In this document: positions 8,076-15,108 of the stretch, one piece after another
Position numbering within the stretch: the first letter of the stretch is position 1
Layout: each line of letters starts with the position of its first letter
Assembly (NCBI GenBank): GCA_900550475.1
Contig: URSA01000017.1
Span: 1-49,356 of the forward strand
Reading direction: 5' to 3'
DNA: 49,356 bases
Source: an uncultured Lachnospiraceae bacterium
Lineage (GTDB): Bacteria > Bacillota > Clostridia > Lachnospirales > Lachnospiraceae
Program-made: the position numbers and the translations under genes
Notes under the pieces: model-generated
What the model was told of the DNA's origin: nothing
Seen by the model: only the letters and a program-made list of their open reading frames with translations
Databases searched by the model: none

Positions 8076-8939
8076 ATGTTTGAAGTGATTGCGGATACCC
8101 TGATTGACAGCGTAAAGCTAGTTCCCTTTTTGTTTTTTACCTATCTTGCCATGGAATATCTGGAGCATAAGACGGCGGGAAAGCTTCAGCAGACCATCCG
8201 GAAGGGAGGACGTCTTGGTCCCTTGTTCGGCGGTGTGCTGGGTGCGGTGCCTCAGTGCGGCTTTTCGGCGGCAGCTTCCAATCTGTATGCGGGCAGAGTC
8301 ATCACATTGGGCACATTGATCGCAATTTACCTGTCAACCTCCGACGAGATGCTGCCGATTTTGATTTCGGAGGCGGATAAGGTGGGCGCAGCCTCCATAC
8401 TGAAAATTCTCGCATTGAAGGCGGGGATCGGCATTGTGGCAGGCTTTGCGGTGGATCTGCTGATCAGACCAAAGAAGGAAGAGCACGACCATGAGCATAT
8501 ACACGATCTGTGTGAGCACGATCACTGTCATTGCGGTGAGGGAGCCAATGTCTGGAAATCCGCGTTGGTACATACCGCACAGATCACCTTGTTCATCGTG
8601 CTGGTTTCCTTTGCTCTCAACACGCTGTTATATTTCCTCGGGGAGGATTCGCTGAGAAATATCGTGCTGAATAAGCCGGTGCTGGGCGAATTGCTGGCAG
8701 GCTTTGTGGGGCTGATTCCGAACTGTGCCGCTTCCGTCGTGCTGACCCAGCTCTATCTGGAGGGCGTGATGAGCTTTGCCGCCTGCATGTCGGGACTGCT
8801 TGTGGGAGCCGGAGTCGGGATTTTGGTGTTGTTCCGGGCAAATCAGGACAAAAGAGAAAATCTGAAAATTGTATTTCTGCTCTATGGGATCGGCGTTCTG
8901 GCGGGCATTGTGCTGGAATGTCTGGGGATTGCGATCTAG
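8076..8939 (+). CDS. Putative manganese/arsenic-type efflux permease with a His-rich loop, 287 aa
   Basis: A polytopic membrane protein with two related halves. Each has a Pro-x-Cys motif in a Gly-rich helix: GVLGAVPQCGFSAAASNLY near 50-68 and GLIPNCAASVVLTQLY near 214-229. A cytosolic-looking loop between them (about 130-155) is packed with His, Cys and Glu (EEHDHEHIHDLCEHDHCHCG), as in divalent-metal transporters. I recall this family under the names 'putative manganese transporter' or 'arsenic efflux protein'; the substrate is not proven. AGAAAGGA precedes the ATG. The gene is controlled by the Fur-type operator upstream and followed 22 nt later by a Fur-family regulator, which supports metal transport over arsenic. 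Confidence 0.75.
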   Translation: MFEVIADTLIDSVKLVPFLFFTYLAMEYLEHKTAGKLQQTIRKGGRLGPLFGGVLGAVPQCGFSAAASNLYAGRVITLGTLIAIYLSTSDEMLPILISEADKVGAASILKILALKAGIGIVAGFAVDLLIRPKKEEHDHEHIHDLCEHDHCHCGEGANVWKSALVHTAQITLFIVLVSFALNTLLYFLGEDSLRNIVLNKPVLGELLAGFVGLIPNCAASVVLTQLYLEGVMSFAACMSGLLVGAGVGILVLFRANQDKRENLKIVFLLYGIGVLAGIVLECLGIAI

Positions 8940-8961
8940 CGTTGATTCCCGGAGCGGAGGA

Positions 8962-9444
8962 ATGAGTGGACAAATGGATGAGGAAAAATGTGGAAGAAAA
9001 ATACAACCCAGACAGGCGGACGGCAAACCGGTCTACCCTGCGGGAATGAAATGGACAAAGCAGCGCAAGGATGTCTATGAGGTGCTGCTTTCTGCCGAGG
9101 CACCCCTCAGTGCAGTCCAGATTTATCAGAATATTTTAAAAAAGGAAGCGGAGGTCACCTACGCGGTTTCCACGATTTACCGCATTCTCGCCGCATTTGA
9201 GGAGGCGGGCTTTGTGGAGAAGAGCACCTTTATGGGGGACGGCACTGTGACCTACGAATGGAAAAAGGGCGGGCATACGCACTATGCCATCTGTCTGGGA
9301 TGCCATAAAAAGGTGGCTTTGCAGGCATGCCCCTTTGAACATTTGCACATGGATACGGACACCGGGGACTTTGTTGTCACCGGACACAAGCTGGAACTTT
9401 ACGGCTATTGCGGGGACTGTGAAAAAAAATTTTTAAAAAAATGA
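8962..9444 (+). CDS. Fur-family metalloregulator, 160 aa
   Basis: A winged-helix DNA-binding half (MKWTKQRKDVYEVLLSAEAP, then AVSTIYRILAAFEEAGFVEK) is followed by the dimer and metal half with HTHYAICLGCHKKVALQACPF, HLHMD, GHKLELYGYCGDC. The paired CxxC motifs are the structural zinc site of Fur/Zur/PerR proteins; the His residues fit a regulatory metal site. The N-terminal tail of ~30 residues is longer than usual. Start 8962 was taken because GGAGCGGAGG lies just upstream; ATG 8974 is also possible. It forms an operon with the permease and probably represses it through the palindrome at 8040. Which metal it senses cannot be told from sequence. Confidence 0.85.
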   Translation: MSGQMDEEKCGRKIQPRQADGKPVYPAGMKWTKQRKDVYEVLLSAEAPLSAVQIYQNILKKEAEVTYAVSTIYRILAAFEEAGFVEKSTFMGDGTVTYEWKKGGHTHYAICLGCHKKVALQACPFEHLHMDTDTGDFVVTGHKLELYGYCGDCEKKFLKK

Positions 9445-9453
9445 AAAAAGTAC

Positions 9454-9482
9454 TTGCCAACTTGGAATCTATATAATATAAT
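9454..9482 (+). promoter_or_regulatory. tRNA-Lys promoter
   Basis: TTGCCA (9454-9459), 17 nt, TATAAT (9477-9482), 36 nt before the tRNA. Confidence 0.8.
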
Positions 9483-9518
9483 AACACTTGCGTTGTGAAA
9501 TGAAAGATTCATAAATGC

Positions 9519-9591
9519 GCACCGCTAGCTCAGTTGGTAGAGCACCTGACTCTTAATCAGGGTGTCCAGGGTTCGAGCCCCTGGCGGTGCA
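9519..9591 (+). tRNA. tRNA-Lys (CTT)
   Basis: Acceptor GCACCGC (9519-9525) pairs with GCGGTGC (9584-9590), discriminator A. The anticodon stem CCTGA/TCAGG holds the loop CTCTTAA, anticodon CTT. The T arm is CAGGG, TTCGAGC, CCCTG. CCA is not encoded. Confidence 0.95.
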
Positions 9592-9596
9592 TCATA

Positions 9597-9639
9597 AGTA
9601 CCGATTTTCGAGGTCACCTCGGGGGTTGGTGCTTTTTTT
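9597..9639 (+). terminator. tRNA-Lys terminator
   Basis: AGTACC (9597-9602) pairs with GGTGCT (9628-9633), around an inner CGAGG/CCTCG stem, followed by seven T's. Confidence 0.75.
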
Positions 9640-9651
9640 GTACGGAGGGAA

Positions 9652-9750
9652 GATTGAAAAATAGAATTTTTCAATCACGAGATTTGTGTCGGCGCACATA
9701 TGACACAAACTCGCTATGCGCAAAGGACGTGCGCGGAAATGGAGAAAAAG
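9652..9750 (+). repeat. Two-hairpin leader repeat, copy A (before tatD)
   Basis: Hairpin 1 is GATTGAAAAAT, loop AGA, ATTTTTCAATC. Hairpin 2 is CGAGATTTGTGTC facing GACACAAACTCG. Then CTATGCGCA, a variable stretch, and GTGCGCGGAAATGGAG, which supplies the ribosome binding site of tatD. It is homologous to 39122-39194 and 39387-39471. Confidence 0.85.
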
Positions 9751-10533
9751 ATGATTTTTGACACACATGCACATTATGATGATGAAGCGTTTGCGGAAGA
9801 CCGAAACGAACTGCTGGCGGGAATGCCGAAGCAGGGAATCGAGAGGATTGTCAATGTGGGGGCGAGCATTGCCTCCTGCCGGACGACGCTTGGGCTGATT
9901 GATCAGTACCCGTTTGTATATGGGGCGTTGGGCGTGCATCCCAGCGAGACCGCGGAGCTGGATGAGGAATCCTTTGCGTGGCTGCGCGCGCAGTACGGAC
10001 ATCCAAAATGCGTTGCGGTGGGGGAGATCGGGTTGGATTACTACTGGCCGGAGCCGGACAGGGAAATCCAGAAAAAATGGTTTGTAAGGCAGCTTGCGCT
10101 GGCAAGGGAGTTACAGCTTCCTGTGGTGATTCATTCCAGGGAGGCGGCAGCGGACACCGTGCAAATTATGAAGGAGCAGCACGCGGAAGAGATCGGCGGA
10201 GTAATTCACTGCTTTTCCTATACGAAGGAGACCGCGGAAATTTTTTTGAAGATGGGATTCTATATTGGCGTCGGCGGGGTTGTGACCTTCAAAAATGCCA
10301 AAAAGCTGCGGGAGGCACTGGAGGTGATTCCTCTTGACAGGATTGTGGTGGAGACGGATTGTCCCTACCTTGCGCCGGAGCCGAACCGGGGAAAACGGAA
10401 CAGTTCGCTCAATCTGCCCTACGTCATAGAGGAGATTGCGATGGTAAAACAGGTTGCACCGGAGGAGATCGAGCGGATTACATGGCAAAATGGTGAAAAA
10501 TTGTATCATTTTGTGTCAAATTATGCACGGTAA
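9751..10533 (+). CDS. tatD: TatD family metal-dependent DNase, 260 aa
   Basis: Begins MIFDTHAHYDDEAF, the N-terminal His-x-His metal motif of TatD hydrolases. GVHPSE, GEIGLDYYW, QLPVVIHSREA, HCFS and VETDCPYLAPEP follow in the family order. These residues form the two-metal site of a TIM-barrel hydrolase with 3'-5' exonuclease or DNA-repair activity in characterised members. Length is normal (about 260). Start 9751 was chosen because the family begins here and GGAG from the leader repeat is 6 nt upstream; ATG 9739 is in frame. It lies alone between tRNA-Lys and a diguanylate cyclase gene, whereas in many Firmicutes it sits near rsmA, which here is at 23231. Confidence 0.93.
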   Translation: MIFDTHAHYDDEAFAEDRNELLAGMPKQGIERIVNVGASIASCRTTLGLIDQYPFVYGALGVHPSETAELDEESFAWLRAQYGHPKCVAVGEIGLDYYWPEPDREIQKKWFVRQLALARELQLPVVIHSREAAADTVQIMKEQHAEEIGGVIHCFSYTKETAEIFLKMGFYIGVGGVVTFKNAKKLREALEVIPLDRIVVETDCPYLAPEPNRGKRNSSLNLPYVIEEIAMVKQVAPEEIERITWQNGEKLYHFVSNYAR

Positions 10534-10557
10534 GAGGTTCTAAATTTTTAATTTGTG

Positions 10558-10566
10558 TGTTATAAT
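10558..10566 (+). promoter_or_regulatory. Extended -10 promoter element for the diguanylate cyclase gene
   Basis: TGT then TATAAT (10561-10566), with no good -35, about 48 nt before the GTG start. Confidence 0.5.
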
Positions 10567-10613
10567 TATTAAGATAAAGTTAATTTTGTTGTCTGTTGAC
10601 TGAGGGGTGGATT

Positions 10614-12284
10614 GTGAAAAGGTCAATGAGAGTTCAAAAGACAGTAAAAATGTTAGCGTTGGGGATGGCTTTGCTCATCGGATTGCTGTGCGTACAGGTG
10701 ACGGAGGCAAAGGAGAGTGAGAGGGGAAGAGTATTGTTTATCAGCTCTTACTCCTATGCGTGGGACACAGTGCAATTACAGATTGACGGAATCAAGGCAG
10801 GAATTGACGACGGGACGGTTCTGGACTATGAGTTCATGGACACGAAGCGAGTCAACGACGAGACCGCCTATGAGCTGTTCTATGAGGGCCTTGCTTACAG
10901 GCTTTCCGTGGTGGATCCCTATGATGCGGTGATTCTGGGAGACGATGCGGCGCTCCAGTTTGCGTTACAGTACAGACAGGAGCTGTTTGAAAATACGCCG
11001 CTGATCTTTGAAGGCATCAACGACGAGGAGCTGGCGCTCAAGGCGGCGGAGGATCCTCTGATTACGGGTATTTTGGAGAAACTCTCCATTCCGAAAAATA
11101 TTGAGCTTGGGCTATCTATCTACCCGGGAGCCAAGAAGGTCGTTGCCATTCTGGACGACAGCATCACAGGCGACGCAGAGCGGAAGAATTTTTACCAGTA
11201 CAAGGATATGTACCCCGATCTGGAATTTTCCGAGATCAATCCTTCCAGACTGACGACGGCGGAGTTGAGGAGCGCGCTTACCCATGTGGAGGAGAACACG
11301 ATCCTGATCTACGTTGTAATGACGGAGGATGCCAGCGGCAAGCAGTATACAAATCAGGAATCGGTAGAGATGATCGCGGCGTTTGCGCCCGTTCCTGCAC
11401 TGCGCATGGTGGAGGGCGGAATCGGTCAGGGAGTTCTGGGAGGCAACATTGTTTCCATGGAGCGCTCCGGGCAGATCGCGGCGGAAATGGCAATGAACAT
11501 CATAAACGGCAGGGATATGTCAAAAATGGGTGTGGTGCAGGACAGCCCCAACATCTATTGTATTGACGAAGCGGTGATGAAGAAGTTTGGCATTGAGAAA
11601 TCTGCTCTGCCGGAGGATACGGTATATGTGAATCAGGAACTCAGCTTCTGGAGCCGGAACCGAGAGGTGCTTGTCCCCTGCGTTATCCTTCTGATGGCAT
11701 CCCTGGTTATTGTAGTGTGGGTCTGCTGGGACAATATCAAGCGGCGCAAGCTTATGGGCGAGCTGGAGGAAGCAAGATGTTATCTGGAAAATGCGTCCCA
11801 GCATGATTTCCTGACAGGGCTTCCCAACCGGTCCAAATTCATGGCGGATCTGCACGAAACCATTGCGCACAGGCAGCCCTGTACCGTTATCATGCTGGAT
11901 ATTGATAATTTCAAGGGCATCAACGATAATTACGGGCATGTGACGGGCGATGAGGCGCTTAAGCAGATCGCGCAGAGACTGAAAGCCCTGAACACTCAGA
12001 TCCTTACGCCCTATCGTTTTGCGGGCGACGAGTTTATCCTGATCCTGAAGAGCGGAAATACCAAGATACGGGAAACTGCGGTAATCCAGTGCTTGCAGGT
12101 TTTCCAGAAGCCGTTCAAGCTCATGGGTAAGCAGCATGATGTTCACGGCAGTATCGGAGCGGCATCCTATCCTTCGGATGCGGAGGACAGCGAACAACTG
12201 ATTGTGCGGGCGGACGATGCCATGTATAGTGTAAAGCAGTCCGGCAAAAACGCATTTGCGTTCTACGAAAACATAAAACAATAA
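10614..12284 (+). CDS. Membrane diguanylate cyclase with an ABC-substrate-binding-like sensor, 556 aa
   Basis: A signal/membrane segment (about 12-28) is followed by a periplasmic-binding-like sensor (GRVLFISSYSYAWDTVQLQI, resembling ABC_sub_bind) to about residue 345. A second membrane helix (about 348-370) and a short linker lead to a GGDEF domain (about 390-555): LTGLPNRSKF, MLDIDNFKGINDNYGHVTGD, and the signature AGDEF at residues 470-474. A at the first position still occurs in active cyclases, so it probably makes cyclic di-GMP in response to an extracellular small molecule. The start is the GTG 6 nt after GAGGGG; an upstream TTG is less likely. It is a single gene with its own promoter and a terminator after it. 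Confidence 0.88.
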   Translation: MKRSMRVQKTVKMLALGMALLIGLLCVQVTEAKESERGRVLFISSYSYAWDTVQLQIDGIKAGIDDGTVLDYEFMDTKRVNDETAYELFYEGLAYRLSVVDPYDAVILGDDAALQFALQYRQELFENTPLIFEGINDEELALKAAEDPLITGILEKLSIPKNIELGLSIYPGAKKVVAILDDSITGDAERKNFYQYKDMYPDLEFSEINPSRLTTAELRSALTHVEENTILIYVVMTEDASGKQYTNQESVEMIAAFAPVPALRMVEGGIGQGVLGGNIVSMERSGQIAAEMAMNIINGRDMSKMGVVQDSPNIYCIDEAVMKKFGIEKSALPEDTVYVNQELSFWSRNREVLVPCVILLMASLVIVVWVCWDNIKRRKLMGELEEARCYLENASQHDFLTGLPNRSKFMADLHETIAHRQPCTVIMLDIDNFKGINDNYGHVTGDEALKQIAQRLKALNTQILTPYRFAGDEFILILKSGNTKIRETAVIQCLQVFQKPFKLMGKQHDVHGSIGAASYPSDAEDSEQLIVRADDAMYSVKQSGKNAFAFYENIKQ

Positions 12285-12312
12285 ATATTTATCGACTTTC
12301 AATAAAAAAATA

Positions 12313-12341
12313 TTGACAATCAACAAACTCCATGCTATATT
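12313..12341 (+). promoter_or_regulatory. Consensus promoter of the DUF2975/XRE operon
   Basis: TTGACA (12313-12318), 17 nt, TATATT (12336-12341). A short palindrome, TCATGT 6 nt ACATGA, follows directly (about 12341-12358) and could be the operator of the XRE regulator in this operon. Confidence 0.75.
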
Positions 12342-12373
12342 CATGTTCAAATACATGAGGCATGGAGTTTTTT
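12325..12373 (+). terminator. Terminator of the diguanylate cyclase gene, overlapping the next promoter
   Basis: AAACTCCATGC (12325-12335) pairs with GCATGGAGTTT (12360-12370), with an inner CATGT/ACATG stem and a T run. Its 5' arm lies between the -35 and -10 boxes of the next promoter, so it acts on transcripts coming from upstream. Confidence 0.75.
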
Positions 12374-12459
12374 ATATCAGAAATTATGATGTAGAAATCT
12401 CCGGACAGGATCGGCTGCGGCGGAGAGGTATCCTGCCGTCTATGGAATGGAGGTTTATT

Positions 12460-12909
12460 GTGAAGAAGGAAACGATTATCAGGATCACGAAGTATTTGTT
12501 GGATTTTATGTTTTTCGCCGGGATGGCGGTGACGGTGTCCCTTCCGCTTTCCGTCAAGTGGATCGGCAGCTATCTTGAGGGAGCAAAGGAACACTATGTG
12601 GAGTATGTGCTGATCTATTTTGTGCTGGGAGTTCTTGCCGTTGCCATACTGGGCGAGCTGCGGAAGATGTTCCGCACGGTTCTGGCGGACGACTGCTTTG
12701 TCATGGAGAACGTGGTGAGCCTGCAGCGAATGGGCACTTACAGCTTTATGATTGCGCTGATGGCGCTGGTGCGAACGGTGGTCTGCCTCACGATCGCCAT
12801 GCTGGTCGTGATTCTTGTGTTTTTGATCGCGGGGCTTTTCAGCAAGACGCTGGCGTTTGTGTTTGACAAGGCGGTACAGTACAAAGAAGAGAATGATTTG
12901 ACAATATAG
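12460..12909 (+). CDS. DUF2975 membrane protein, 149 aa
   Basis: Four hydrophobic segments, at about 10-30, 45-68, 85-105 and 108-135, with the family-like sequence ADDCFVMENVVSLQRMGTYS between the second and third. Proteins of this type (DUF2975) are usually encoded just upstream of a small XRE regulator, as here. The start is GTG 12460, placed 6 nt after AATGGAGG. It ends 10 nt before the regulator gene. The function of the pair is unknown; a membrane sensor or a target of the regulator is possible. A hairpin with CAGGAT/ATCCTG arms lies in the leader at about 12403-12438. Confidence 0.8.
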   Translation: MKKETIIRITKYLLDFMFFAGMAVTVSLPLSVKWIGSYLEGAKEHYVEYVLIYFVLGVLAVAILGELRKMFRTVLADDCFVMENVVSLQRMGTYSFMIALMALVRTVVCLTIAMLVVILVFLIAGLFSKTLAFVFDKAVQYKEENDLTI

Positions 12910-12919
12910 GAGGTGCCGT

Positions 12920-13126
12920 ATGGCGATCAGAATCAATCTGGATGTGGTGATGGCGCAGCGGAAAATCGGTCTGACTGAGCTTGCGGGCGAGGTGGATCTT
13001 ACGCTTGCCAATCTTTCGATTTTAAAAAACAACAAGGCGAAGGCGATCCGTTTTTCCACGTTGGACGCAATATGCAAGGCACTGGATTGCCAGCCGGGCG
13101 ATATTATTGAGTATGTGGAGGAGTGA
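12920..13126 (+). CDS. Small XRE/Cro-type regulator, 68 aa
   Basis: The whole protein is a Cro/C1 helix-turn-helix of the minimal YozG type: MAIRINLDVVMAQRKIGLTE, then VDLTLANLSILKNNKAKAIR and LDAICKALDCQPGDIIEY. AGGAGGTG precedes the ATG. It follows the DUF2975 gene by 10 nt and is followed 4 nt later by a large membrane protein, so all three are probably cotranscribed. It may control its own promoter at 12313 through the palindrome next to the -10 box; this is inferred from position only. Confidence 0.9.
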   Translation: MAIRINLDVVMAQRKIGLTELAGEVDLTLANLSILKNNKAKAIRFSTLDAICKALDCQPGDIIEYVEE

Positions 13127-13130
13127 GAGT

Positions 13131-14705
13131 ATGGATATCAGGACGCAGATGGGAACGCAACCGATGAGGCAACCAGTGGCACAGCCTGTGATGCAGCCGG
13201 GGACACAGCCAATGATGCAAGCCGGAACACAGCCGATGAGGCAGCCAATCCCCACGATTCCGCAACACCCCGACACGGAGCAGACCAAAAGGCGGAAGGA
13301 GAATTTCGGCGTGCTGGGTCTGGGCAGTCTGCTCTATGCCTGCTTCTACACGCTGTGCATGTATAAGGCGGGGCGGGGGCTGAATGAGGCTTTTTTTCTC
13401 GCAGGAAGTCTCTGGTTTTACTGCTTCTGTATGAAAAAACTGGGGATTTCCTTAAAAAAAGACAGTATCTTCTATATGATCAGCCTGCTTCTGCTGGGCG
13501 TTTCCACTTTCTGCACCGCAGACGCAAAGATCATCAACATGAACAGAGCCGGAATATGGGTGCTGACCGTGAGCTTTCTGCTTCACCAGTTCTTTGAGGA
13601 CAAAAACTGGACTTTTGGCAGATATGCGAGCTATCTGGTCGGCGCGGTGTTCGGCAGTCTGGGGGAGATTACAAGACCTTTTCTGGATATGGTGGAATAC
13701 CGGAGAAAGAAGGGAAAACAGGACGGGCAGAAGATTGCGTACGTGATTGTCGGTGTGGCGGTAGGGATTCCTGTTCTGGTTATCCTGTGGCTGCTTTTAA
13801 TGAGCGCGGACAAAATGTTTCTGGCAATGACCGAGCAGCTTTTTGAGAATCTGGACATTGCCAACATGGCAGGAATTGCCTTTACCGTTCTGGCGGTATT
13901 CTTCTTTACCTACTGCATGATGTCCCTTCTGTGTAAGAAACCCTTTTCTGAGGAAGCGGCCGACAGAGTGTGTGTGGAGGCGATTCCTGCCATTACGGTG
14001 ATGCTGCCCGTCACGGTTTTGTATGTGGTGTTCTGCGGCGTGCAGATCGTCTGTCTGTTCTTCGGGAACATCGATCTGGAGAGATACACCTACGCGGAAT
14101 ATGCCAGACAGGGATTTTTCCAACTGCTTGCGGTCTGTGTGATCAATCTGGTTATGGTGCTGGCAAGTCAGGCGTATTTTAAGCGGAGCAAGGTGCTGAG
14201 GGCGCTGATTACCGTGGTTTCCGGCTGTACCTATGTGATGATCGCCTCGGCTGCGTTCCGCATGGTGCTGTATATCCGGCATTATTATCTGACCTTTTTA
14301 AGGATTTTTGTGCTGTGGTCGCTGGCGGTGATCTTTCTTCTGCTGACAGGCATCGTGGTGAGTATATACAAGGAAAAATTCCCGCTGTTCCGTTTCAGCA
14401 TGGTGGTTGTGACGGTCTGTTACCTGCTTTTGTCCTTCGGGCACCCGGACTATTGGATTGCCCGGTGCAATACGGCAAATATGGAAAGCTCCCACAGCAG
14501 CTTCTTTGATGTGGACGCCTACGAGGATTATGACTACATGATGAGGCTGTCCCCCGATGCGGCGCCGGTGCTGCTTCCGCTCTCACAGGAGCAGAGCTGG
14601 GCAGAGGGCTACGCGCGGGGCGTGCAGGACGCCTACGAAGAAATGGGAATCAGGGACTTTAATCTTTCCGTATACATTGCAGAGAAAATTTTACAAAACT
14701 ATTAA
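13131..14705 (+). CDS. DUF4153/DUF4173-like polytopic membrane protein, 524 aa
   Basis: A low-complexity N-terminus with four 8-residue repeats (TQPMRQP, AQPVMQP, TQPMMQA, TQPMRQP) is followed by about ten hydrophobic segments between 60 and 430. A C-terminal soluble tail of ~75 residues contains NTANMESSHSSFFDVDAYED. Size, helix pattern and an RYTYAEYARQGFFQLLAVCV segment fit the DUF4153/DUF4173 membrane proteins of Firmicutes, whose role is unknown. GGAGGAG lies just before the ATG, 4 nt after the XRE stop. No catalytic motif is visible. Confidence 0.75.
   Translation: MDIRTQMGTQPMRQPVAQPVMQPGTQPMMQAGTQPMRQPIPTIPQHPDTEQTKRRKENFGVLGLGSLLYACFYTLCMYKAGRGLNEAFFLAGSLWFYCFCMKKLGISLKKDSIFYMISLLLLGVSTFCTADAKIINMNRAGIWVLTVSFLLHQFFEDKNWTFGRYASYLVGAVFGSLGEITRPFLDMVEYRRKKGKQDGQKIAYVIVGVAVGIPVLVILWLLLMSADKMFLAMTEQLFENLDIANMAGIAFTVLAVFFFTYCMMSLLCKKPFSEEAADRVCVEAIPAITVMLPVTVLYVVFCGVQIVCLFFGNIDLERYTYAEYARQGFFQLLAVCVINLVMVLASQAYFKRSKVLRALITVVSGCTYVMIASAAFRMVLYIRHYYLTFLRIFVLWSLAVIFLLLTGIVVSIYKEKFPLFRFSMVVVTVCYLLLSFGHPDYWIARCNTANMESSHSSFFDVDAYEDYDYMMRLSPDAAPVLLPLSQEQSWAEGYARGVQDAYEEMGIRDFNLSVYIAEKILQNY
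13152..13247 (+). repeat. Four 24-bp tandem repeats inside the membrane-protein gene
   Basis: Four in-frame units of 24 bp encode (G/V)(T/A)QP(M/V)(R/M)Q(P/A). Units 1 and 4 encode the same residues. In-frame slippage would change the length of the cytosolic tail without breaking the gene. Confidence 0.85.
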
Positions 14706-14826
14706 AATAATTAAGAAATTCTTAAGTAGTTTGTTTTCCCCGGAAATGATACAATAACTTTACAAAGTAGGACTATACTATAAAGCATGAGAGAAATCAT
14801 TGCGTATAGGGAGTTATTAGGGGAAA

Positions 14827-15060
14827 ATGAAAATGGAAAAAGGAAAGAAAGCGGTTTTGTTGGCGGTGTGCATACTGCCGGTCTTGCTGCTCACCGCTTG
14901 CAGGGAACAGGAAGGAAACGGCGTCTCTCACAAGTCGTATTATGTGATCAGTGAGGAGCTGGACAGCAAAAAGACGGCTGACAAGGCGCAGGAAATATTG
15001 GAGAATGCACAGCCGACGTCCGATGTGTCGGGAAATGATGTGCAGGAAAAAGAAAAATAA
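14827..15060 (+). CDS. Small lipoprotein, 77 aa
   Basis: A basic start and hydrophobic stretch end in the lipobox LLLTAC (Cys25), followed by a short hydrophilic tail rich in Glu, Lys and Ser (KTADKAQEILENAQPTSDVS). AGGGG is 5 nt before the first ATG; ATG 14833 is an alternative. The mature part is only ~53 residues and probably unstructured apart from one helix. It stands alone between a membrane-protein gene and a convergent ABC-F gene, with a clear terminator. Function unknown. Confidence 0.75.
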   Translation: MKMEKGKKAVLLAVCILPVLLLTACREQEGNGVSHKSYYVISEELDSKKTADKAQEILENAQPTSDVSGNDVQEKEK

Positions 15061-15096
15061 AAGTGTTATGGGCAAGAAATGTCCATAACACTTTTT
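15061..15096 (+). terminator. Intrinsic terminator after the small lipoprotein
   Basis: AAGTGTTATGG (15061-15071) pairs perfectly with CCATAACACTT (15083-15093), followed by T's. Read on the minus strand, the A-rich 5' side may also serve the convergent ABC-F gene, which ends at 15109. Confidence 0.9.
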
Positions 15097-15108
15097 ATGT
15101 TTGGCGGG

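Noticed and set aside
12021..12035. Inactive diguanylate cyclase because the signature is AGDEF
   Set aside because: AGDEF is known in active cyclases and the metal-binding and substrate motifs around it are intact.
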